From NCBI GenBank assembly GCA_014695345.1, contig JACJOC010000077.1, forward strand, positions 310,001 to 374,000: 64,000 nt of DNA, in the 5' to 3' direction. Position 1 is the first letter of the stretch, and each line of letters opens with the position of its first letter. The DNA is from Cyanobacteria bacterium FACHB-471 (GTDB taxonomy: Bacteria; Cyanobacteriota; Cyanobacteriia; Elainellales; Elainellaceae). The notes under the pieces were generated by a model. The model was not told the origin of the DNA and did not search any database. It saw only the letters and a program-made list of their open reading frames with translations. Positions 1 to 7,400 of this stretch are shown one piece after another. The translations under genes and the position numbers were made by a program.

Positions 1-1272
1 GTGACAGAGCACGTTGGCGTAGTTGAGCCGCGCCATTGTGATTTCGGAGATGCACATTTCCAGGAAGGCGCTGAAGGTGGCGAAGATGCCCTGTTTGCCT
101 TGCTCCATGCCAAAGCCAGCCGCAGCAGCGAAGTTGCCTCGCTCCATGATGCCGGAACTGATGAAGATTTCGGGATATGCGTCGTGGATTGCTTTGAGTC
201 CGCAGGAGCCTTCCAGGTCACTGTCGATGCACAGCACTTTTTCTTTACGCTCTGCTTCGCTCATGCGGCTGAGGACGGAGACAACCGCTTCGCCAAAGAC
301 GTTGCGGTTTGAGCCTTGCTTGTCGCCAGACCCCAGGTAAGTGTAAGGATTTTTGGGCTTCTCAATGTTCTTGAGGTACTCGGCGGCTTCGGTTTGTCCG
401 CGAGACTCCAGGTAGGCGATCGCCAACTTCACCGGAATCACATCATGTCCATGGGTGGAACCTTCCAGCCCTTCAATGCCGACGCACATTTTGCGCTTGT
501 TGATCAGGGCAACCGGGCCATCGGTGGTGACAGCAGCACACATGCGGCGATACAGGTCGTCAATGTCTTCGGGGTCGCCTTCATTTACGTCTAAGCCATG
601 AGCTTCTAGCACTCTGCCAACGCTAAAGCCCTTCAAATATTCAGAAGGATGTCCGGCAATGGTGACATCGTTATCGTCAATCAGCAGCTTCACGTTCAGA
701 CCTTGGGCGACTGCGAGACGGGCGGCTTCTGCGTCGTTGCCTTCCTGCTGGGAACCGTCAGAGCCAAGGCAGAAAACGATTTTACCAGGATTGGCGATCG
801 CCACCCCATTCACATAGGGCCAAACATGTCCTAGCCGTCCACCGCTAAATTTGACACCGGGAGTCAACCCCAGCTCTGGGTGTCCAGGAAGTTCTGAATG
901 AGCGGCACGATATTGAGTTAGCCGCTCCACGTCCAGTTCCCCATGAATGACTGCCATCAAATATTGAGTGGCGACGCGGTGTCCTGCCTCATCAAAGAAA
1001 ACTGGCACAAACTTGTCTGGCGCTCCCCGGAAGAATGCATCCAAAATCACCACTTCCGGCACCGTGTCGTAAGGTCCGCCTGTGTGTCCGCCTACGCCTC
1101 TTGCTGCTCCAGTTGCGGTGAAGAATACGATCGCATCCCGGCAAAGCTCAATATTTGCTCTCAATGCATCCCGCTGTTCGCTGGTCAGGGTTGGATTAGT
1201 CGGGTCAAGGGCGATGGGTTGGTAGGCATCCAAATCAATCGGGAAGCTGGTTCTGGCTTTAGCAATAGTCAT
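1..1272 (-). CDS. transketolase-like ThDP-dependent enzyme (C-terminus beyond window)
   Basis: Read on the minus strand from ATG at 1272-1270, the frame stays open for 424 codons to the window edge, so the C-terminal part is missing. Residues 55-70 hold a GGHTGGP segment, 129-132 PGHP, and 170-180 GSDGSQQEGND, followed by IDDNDVTI near 198. This matches the GDG...N thiamine-diphosphate/Mg site and the GH and PGHP segments of transketolases. A second (pyrimidine-binding) domain starts near residue 325 (NRNVFGEAVV). It differs clearly from classical Calvin-cycle TktA, which usually starts with a SGHPG motif, so it is probably the paralogous transketolase-like family of cyanobacteria. Exact substrate unknown. 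No strong Shine-Dalgarno sequence is visible. Confidence 0.8.
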   Translation of the reverse strand, partial: MTIAKARTSFPIDLDAYQPIALDPTNPTLTSEQRDALRANIELCRDAIVFFTATGAARGVGGHTGGPYDTVPEVVILDAFFRGAPDKFVPVFFDEAGHRVATQYLMAVIHGELDVERLTQYRAAHSELPGHPELGLTPGVKFSGGRLGHVWPYVNGVAIANPGKIVFCLGSDGSQQEGNDAEAARLAVAQGLNVKLLIDDNDVTIAGHPSEYLKGFSVGRVLEAHGLDVNEGDPEDIDDLYRRMCAAVTTDGPVALINKRKMCVGIEGLEGSTHGHDVIPVKLAIAYLESRGQTEAAEYLKNIEKPKNPYTYLGSGDKQGSNRNVFGEAVVSVLSRMSEAERKEKVLCIDSDLEGSCGLKAIHDAYPEIFISSGIMERGNFAAAAGFGMEQGKQGIFATFSAFLEMCISEITMARLNYANVLCH

Positions 1273-1789
1273 GGCTGATTTTCTTTAAGTGGGCAGTTAT
1301 TTAAGGCGGACACTTCCAGAGACAAAACCATCATCACAGACGGTTTTTGGCGAACAGGAGAATTATTAGAGTAGAACTGCTGGCGATCGCTACGCCGCAT
1401 TACACACAGGATAGATCTCAATGGACGGAGAACTACAGAGAATGCCGTCTCGCTAATGTCCAATCTCCTGATCTTATAGCGCTCTGCGTGGGTCTTTGAG
1501 GTTTGGTTCCTGAGAAATTTTGCCTAGTAAGACACAAATTTTCAAGAAGCAAAATAACTCCTGTGCTCCTCAAAAGGCTTAGAAACGCCTGAGTCAGAGC
1601 AGAAATTTCTGTAAACAGCTATACCTGAGTATAAATGCTCATTACTCTTACGATCAAGATTGTTAATGAAAAGTAAAGTTTGGTAAATAATCTTTAATCA
1701 TCGCCTCAAGCGCTTCTCAAAAAATCCGTCTCAAAAAATCCGTAGTTTGCCACCTTGACGGAGAGTCACTATCCCAGATATGCTCTCAC
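1273..1789. other. intergenic, no gene seen
   Basis: AT-rich spacer upstream of the transketolase-like gene. It holds a HIP1 octamer near 1384, and only short reading frames without recognisable protein features. The promoter of the minus-strand gene must lie here, but no clear -10/-35 pair could be picked out. Confidence 0.5.
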
Positions 1790-2095
1790 GTTAAGGTTGT
1801 CATTTTTACTCAAAAGCAGCCCTACTACGCCCAAAAATCTAGCGCCGCCCAAGGTTGCTGCGAACAGCCTTGAGCGACTGACCCCCAAGCTGTGTGTACC
1901 AGTCTGGCGGCTAACGGTGAATTTTAACACTCCCTTAGCCACCCCGACTTGTCATGTCAAAACGTTGCTGATCCATCAGGACATGAAAGTGAAAATAAAC
2001 TCACTTTTTATCCTCTCGTTCATTGCAACGTGTGAATTAGTGCGGGGTGGCTAGGTTTTTGGGGTTTCCTCAAAAACCCTAAGGAGTTACAACTT
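1790..2095 (+). promoter_or_regulatory. candidate structured 5' leader RNA of the 2096 gene
   Basis: A GC-richer stretch than the preceding spacer, with several complementary segments. An outer helix pairs 1936-1946 with 2043-2053 (11 perfect pairs, extendable through a G-U). Inside it, 1952-1958 pairs with 1980-1986 and 1986-1992 with 2001-2007. The loop segment 1962-1968 is complementary to 2025-2031, which would form a pseudoknot. Upstream, about 1849-1873 can form a short hairpin. A last hairpin (ggtttttg/caaaaacc, 2055-2079) sits just before the AAGGAG ribosome site. No known riboswitch class was recognised; the structure is inferred by eye. Confidence 0.4.
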
Positions 2096-2338
2096 ATGTC
2101 TCAATGTTTCCTGGAATCTCCCAACGTACCCACTGTTGAGAGAGAAGTTTCTGCACTTCAAAATAGTGAGCGCGATCGCCTACGAATCCTCATTATCGGT
2201 TCTCGTGATGGTGTGATAGAAACGATTCACGACCTCTATCACCGTGGCTTTGCCGAAGTGAGTGCCTGGAGTCCCTTGTTACCTGCACCGAGTTCTGGTG
2301 AAGTGATGAGTATCTTGACTCGCGATCGGAGAAGGTAA
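2096..2338 (+). CDS. small conserved cyanobacterial protein of unknown function
   Basis: An 80-residue protein starting at ATG 2096, with AAGGAG about 8 bases upstream. The core ILIIGSRDGVIETIHDLYHRGFAE, about residues 31-54, followed by WSPLLPAP and GEVMSIL, is a pattern I recognise from many short cyanobacterial hypothetical proteins. Some of these carry a misleading ABC-transporter label in databases. The first 25 residues are variable and polar; there is no signal peptide or membrane segment. A long, structured-looking leader precedes it, so regulation at the RNA level is possible. Function unknown. Confidence 0.75.
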   Translation: MSQCFLESPNVPTVEREVSALQNSERDRLRILIIGSRDGVIETIHDLYHRGFAEVSAWSPLLPAPSSGEVMSILTRDRRR

Positions 2339-2405
2339 GAGAAGGGAGGGGGCGATTGTCTGGAAGAGGGGCGATCGCTCTCTCACCAAAACTTCGGGTA
2401 TTAGG

Positions 2406-3227
2406 TTGAAAAGCATAAGGCCTAGAAAAGTGAGAAAAAATGTTTACTACAGTAAGATTGCCGATATTTATGATCGAACTCGTTGGCTGACAGAGCCAAT
2501 CGCTGAGGAAGTTGCAGATTTTATTCTTACCCTAGTCAAGGCAACTCCTGAAACCACTTTCTTAGAACCTGGTATAGGAACTGGGCTAAACGTTCTTCCT
2601 TTAGTAAAACGCGGCTATTCTGTGACTGGCATTGATGTCTCTCAGGAAATGCTTAACCAATTTCGTCAAAAGCTGCCTAAAATTCCCCGGAATCTAAAAC
2701 TGATTCATGGAGATGCTTCACAATTACCTTTTTCAGACAGCAGCTTTGACGTTGTGCTAACTGTTCACATGCTTCACTCTGTTGCCAATTTGAGAATATT
2801 TTTAGATGAGATCGATCGTGTTCTAAAACCAAAAGGTTTCTATCTTAATGCTCAATGGATTACTCCACCTGCACGACTGGAGTTTGAGCAGTATTTCAGA
2901 ACCATCTTATCCAAGTATCAAGAGCCACAACCCTCACAACAGTCACGAAAAGTAATTAACGAAATTAACATAGAGGAGTATTTACGTAATCAAGGATATC
3001 AGTGTAATTATTTGATAGCTAAGGATTGGACAGTAAGCAACCAGGTTCAGGAATTACTCAGCTTCTACAGGCTACGGGCATATGGGTTGTGCTGGCTTGT
3101 TCCAGATGAAGCCTTTCATCTTGCACTAGAGGAGTTCGAAGTATTTTGCCAGAACCATTATGGTTCATTGGATGCGGAGTTATCATCTCAAGCACGCTTT
3201 GAAATATGGGCATACACCGCAAGCTAA
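2406..3227 (+). CDS. class I SAM-dependent methyltransferase
   Basis: 273 residues from TTG 2406; GTG 2430 is an alternative start. Motif I is LEPGIGTGLN (about residues 53-62), followed by the acidic end of beta-2 (GIDVSQEML, about 77-85), motif II GDASQLPF and a post-II segment VVLTVHMLHSV. This is the Methyltransf_11/25 fold that transfers methyl from S-adenosylmethionine. The C-terminal 120 residues carry no recognisable domain and may bind the substrate, which cannot be named. The gene is AT-richer than its neighbours and stands alone, which suggests an accessory gene. There is no Shine-Dalgarno sequence of note. Confidence 0.8.
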   Translation: MKSIRPRKVRKNVYYSKIADIYDRTRWLTEPIAEEVADFILTLVKATPETTFLEPGIGTGLNVLPLVKRGYSVTGIDVSQEMLNQFRQKLPKIPRNLKLIHGDASQLPFSDSSFDVVLTVHMLHSVANLRIFLDEIDRVLKPKGFYLNAQWITPPARLEFEQYFRTILSKYQEPQPSQQSRKVINEINIEEYLRNQGYQCNYLIAKDWTVSNQVQELLSFYRLRAYGLCWLVPDEAFHLALEEFEVFCQNHYGSLDAELSSQARFEIWAYTAS

Positions 3228-3354
3228 CACTTCACGGCAGTGGACGGTCGAAAGTCGCTTGTGCTTAGTTCCAGATTATTCAGCACTGAAGATTGGCTCT
3301 CGTCGAGGTCAGTCGCTGATAAAATGTTAGAAGGCAACGCGCGATGGAGGACGG
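3228..3354. other. GC-rich spacer before the GFA gene, possible gene-cassette border
   Basis: The stop codon of the methyltransferase is followed at once by a CTAACACTTC...GGCAGTGGACGG stretch, and a GTTAGAAGGC stretch lies near 3327. These loosely recall post-stop repeats and recombination-site sequences seen around small mobile gene cassettes. The match to the attC core consensus is imperfect, so this is only noted as a composition change and possible insertion border. Confidence 0.25.
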
Positions 3355-3753
3355 ATGAGGAACGTGCAGTATCACGGAGGATGTCTCTGTGGAGCGGTCC
3401 GCCTGGAAATTGCTGCCGAACCGTTTCGGGTGGGCATTTGTCATTGTCTAGACTGCCGCAAGCACCACGGGGCAATATTCCATACTTTTGCGGTGTTTCC
3501 TGCCGATGCGGTCAGCATCACTGGCACGACGGCCGACTATCGCGGACGCTATTTCTGCCCAGTTTGCGGCTCCTCGGTCTTCAGTTGCTCGGACGACGAA
3601 ATCGAAATTCCTGCCGGTACTTTGGATACGCCGAACCAGGTGACACCCACCTATGAACTCTGGATTTGTCGTCGGGAGAATTGGCTGCCTCCGTTCGACG
3701 TCGCACGCCGATATGAGCGCGATCGAGAAGGGACGGCACGCACCGAACCATAA
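3355..3753 (+). CDS. GFA-family zinc protein (Gfa/CENP-V fold)
   Basis: 132 residues from ATG 3355, with GGAGG 5 bases upstream. Zinc ligands match the family: GGCLCGAVR (Cys 10 and 12), CHCLDCRKHHG (about 29-39) and CPVCGSSVF (about 69-77). The family was named for glutathione-dependent formaldehyde-activating enzyme, but most members, probably including this one, are small Zn proteins without a proven reaction. The gene is visibly GC-richer (many CG dinucleotides) than the methyltransferase before it and the unknown gene after it, which suggests lateral acquisition. No operon partner. Confidence 0.85.
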   Translation: MRNVQYHGGCLCGAVRLEIAAEPFRVGICHCLDCRKHHGAIFHTFAVFPADAVSITGTTADYRGRYFCPVCGSSVFSCSDDEIEIPAGTLDTPNQVTPTYELWICRRENWLPPFDVARRYERDREGTARTEP

Positions 3754-3853
3754 CCGAAACTCAGCCTGACTTCATTGTGTGTGTTACCCACATCTAACAG
3801 CTTCGAGAGTTCTTCGAAGAGGTGCTTCCTGGACCCGAGCCGGGGTCAAGCTA

Positions 3854-4402
3854 TCAACCAATGTAAGGATAAATAGGTTCTTCTGACTGTAGAAGCAAGC
3901 TCCAATAATGGATCGCATACTTCTCACACCTAGCTAAGTTTCTCTGGTGGTGACCTAGACCTATTTGAAATGAGTAATAAGCTAGTTTGGCTTCACCTAA
4001 GACGGATAACTTACTATATTTATGTTGCTTCAGGATATAGCTCAATGCTGCAATAATCTTTTTATGTCTAGAAAGCATCCACCATTGAACTTGATACTCT
4101 GCTGTTTCAATGGGCAAATTTAGTAGTTTTACTGCTTCGGCTAATTGAAGCTGAACCTCAGAGTAGTACTTTAATTCCTTTTCTGGATCACCAGCAAATC
4201 TTGCAATCTGAGCATCATCAGAGATTCGATAAGCCTCAGAGATAAAGCGACCAACTTGATTACTCAAGGATTCAGAATAGCCTAAAAGCTGATAGATCTT
4301 ACTCGCCGTATTAGTTAACTCATCAAACTCTTCTGCATCATGTAGCCAATAGATTCTAGCTTGCAGTCTTCCCAAAGTATCAGCTAGCTGTGTACTTATC
4401 AT
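3854..4402 (-). CDS. unknown helical protein, downstream of the STAND/WD40 gene
   Basis: 182 residues from ATG 4402. I do not recognise a family. The sequence is rich in Leu, Tyr, Gln and Ala with no signal peptide or long hydrophobic segment, and reads as all-helical (for example RLQARIYWLHDAEEFDEL near the N-terminus and KYYSEVQLQLAEAVKLL in the middle). The two Trp of QWWMLSRHKK are central. It lies 84 bases downstream of the 1702-residue WD40 gene on the same strand and could be co-transcribed with it. Codon use is AT-richer than in the WD40 gene. A role in the same module is only a guess from position. Confidence 0.6.
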   Translation of the reverse strand: MISTQLADTLGRLQARIYWLHDAEEFDELTNTASKIYQLLGYSESLSNQVGRFISEAYRISDDAQIARFAGDPEKELKYYSEVQLQLAEAVKLLNLPIETAEYQVQWWMLSRHKKIIAALSYILKQHKYSKLSVLGEAKLAYYSFQIGLGHHQRNLARCEKYAIHYWSLLLQSEEPIYPYIG

Positions 4403-4486
4403 AGAAACCTAAATAACATAGAACTAAAATAGCTGGACGAGCAACTGTGTTGCGATCGCCCAATTAAAGCCCACTCAACTCTAAAG

Positions 4487-7400
4487 TTAAAGTGAGCGAT
4501 CGCAAACATCTCGATCTTCCTCATTCACTTCAGGACTGTGAGCTAAGTAGTCCTGAAGCCATACGCATCCCTGCTTTAGCAATTCGTGTAAGTCCCAATT
4601 CCACAGAATGATGGTGTGGTCATCGCTGCCAGAAACAATGGTTTTGCCATCAGGGCTAAAGCTAACACTGTTGACTCCGCCGCGATGTGCTTGAAAAGTT
4701 TGTAGCTCTTTGCCTTCAAGGTTCCAAAGCTTCACAGTGTAATCTGCACTGCCAGAGGCAATCGTTTTACCATCAGGACTGAAACTGACGCTTCTCACCC
4801 ACAGTTGATGTCCTCGAAGAGTTTGCAGCACTTTACCGTCAAGGCTCCAAAGCTTCACGGTGCGGTCAGCGCTACCGGAGGCAATGGTCTTACCATCAGG
4901 GCTGAAACTCACGCTCCTAACCCAGTCCTGGTGTCCTTGAAAAGTATGTAATACCTCTCCATCAAGGCTCCAAAGTTTTATGGTGTGGTCAGCACTGCCG
5001 GAAGCAAGAGTCTTACCATCAGGGCTAAAACAAACGCTTCTGACTCTATCTTGATGTCCTTGAAAAGTATGTAATACCTCTCCATCAAGGCTCCAAAGTT
5101 TTATGGTGTGGTCAGCACTACCAGAAGCAATGGTCTTACCATCGGGGCTAAAACAAACACTTAAGATCATGCCAAGATGTCCCTGGAAAGTTTTTAGCTC
5201 TGTTCCATCAAGGCTCCAAAGTTTCACAGCGTAGTCGGCACCACCAGAGGCAATGGTCTGACCGTCAGGGCTAAAACATACACTCCAAACCCAATCATCG
5301 TGTCCTTGCAAGGTTTGCAGTGGACTGCCGTCACGATTCCAAAGCCTGATGGTGTGGTCAACGCTGCTAGAAGCAATCATTGTGCCATCAGGACTGAAAC
5401 AAACACTTCTGACCTTGTCGCGATGTCCCTTCAAAGTCTGTAGTTTTTCTTGCTCCAGGCTCCAAAATTTTACGGTGTAGTCAGCACTACCAGAAGCGAT
5501 CGCCTTACCGTCAGGGCTGAAACTTACACTTCTAACTCTGTCGGTGTGTCCTTCAAAGGTTTGCAATTCCTCTCCATTCAGGCTCCATAACTTGACGGTA
5601 TGGTCATCACTGCCAGTGGCGATAGTCTGTCCGTCAGGGCTGAAACTTACACTTCTGACCCACAGTTGATGCCCCTGAATAGTTTGTAATTCTTCTCCGT
5701 CAAGGCTCCACAGTTTGACCGTATGGTCGGCACTGGCAGAGGCAATGGTCTTACCATCAGGGCTAAAACTCACACTCCAAACCCGACCGTGGTGTCCTTG
5801 AAGGGTTTTCAGTTCTCCATTAAGGTTCCACAGTCTGACCGTATGGTCAGCGCTGCCAGAGGCAATCACTTTGCCGTCGGGACTAAAGCTGACACTTGCC
5901 ACCATCTTTTCGTGTCCCTGGAAGGTTTGTAATTCCGCTCCGTCCAGGTTCCACAGTTTGACGGTGTGGTCAGCACTGGCAGAGGCAAGGGTCTTGCCAT
6001 CGGGACTGAAACTTACACTTAAAACGATGTCTTGATGTCCGTGCAAGGTTTGCAGTTCTTTGCCCGTGACTGTCCAAAGTTTGATGGTGTGGTCAGCACT
6101 GGTAGAGGCAAGGGTCTTGCCATCGGGACTGAAACTCACACTTAAAACGATGTCTTGATGTCCGTGCAAGGTTTGCAGTTCTTTGCCCGTGACTGTCCAA
6201 AGTTTGATGGTATGGTCAGCACTGGCAGAGGCAAGGGTCTTGCCATCAGGACTGAAACTCACGCTCCAGATCCAGTCATCATGTTTGAATTGATTGCGCG
6301 ATCGCACTCCATAAACAGTTTGCCAAAGCCGACTCATCATTCTAGTTTGCAGCTCGACGGGTGCTGCTATCTCCTGAAGTTTGAGACAAGCTTTAACGCT
6401 GGCGAGTAAAGCTGCCAAATCATCATAGGAGAGCAACAGCGCTTGAGAAGCGGCTCCCAGTGCCTCAATTTCGGCAATTTCGGCGCGCTGACGTTCTTGC
6501 TGCTCCTTCAAAAGTGCCTGTTCCTTGTCGCGCAGGGCTTCCCTGAGTTGTTCTTCGCTGAGGCGGCGTTTTTCTCGTTCGGCTTCGAGTTCGGCTAGGA
6601 GTCCGTGTTCCTGCTGCTGACGAATGTAGCTGACGAGGTAATCGTGGACAAGCTGGTAGCGATCGCCCGGCAACTCAGGCACGTTTAGCACCAGCCCGGA
6701 GCCGACCATGATTTCCAGTACTAGATCAAGTTGTTTAGGGGGAATAGTGATACCCGTAAGTTCCAGTTCTTCTAAGAGTTCCAGGCGAGTTTTGAAGGGA
6801 CGAGTGCCGTTTTCGTCGGTGAGGAGAAAGAGGACGAGTTGGGCGATCGCTTCATTGGGTTTACCGCAGTCGCGAATGATTTCCTGTAGGTAGCGCTGTA
6901 CCAGCGTTTGCTTGGGATGTTCGCCTAGCTGCTGATATTCAACCAGCGTATCTATTCGGTCTTCTTGAAGCTGTGCGCCAACGATTTGTAGCTCGATTGG
7001 GCGAATGCCGCCCAATGCACCCGTCAGGTCTTTGACCAGAGCATCCACCAGGTCTGGGTCTAGGTAGAATTGCGATCGCGCGGTTAAATTCTCGATCACG
7101 GCCCTGGCATCGGCAGGTGAAAAGTCGCCCAAAGGATAGCGGATCTCGCGACTGAGAATGTCATGGTTGATCACTTCCAGGTCTGCGACGCGATCAATTT
7201 CTAACAGGTAGTGCAGGTAGTCTTCTCGCAGAGACAGGATGACCTTGACATAGGGGATGTTGAGGCAGTCACGCAAAAACAGGTAGAAAGATTTGCGCTG
7301 GAGCGGGTCAGGGCGAACAAAGAAGAATTCCTCGAACTGATCAAAGATCAGGACGGTGAAAAGGTTGCGATTCTGATTTTGGCGGAGTTGAGTCAGGAGC

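Noticed and set aside
1-834. several plus-strand frames at the window start
   Set aside because: They lie opposite the open transketolase-like frame with its ThDP motifs on the minus strand.
1755-2054. 99-residue plus-strand frame
   Set aside because: No family features, and it overlaps a stretch with many paired segments, which fits an untranslated leader better.
3240-3656. 138-residue plus-strand frame overlapping the GFA gene
   Set aside because: The GFA frame holds the zinc motifs and the ribosome site; this one is its shifted shadow.
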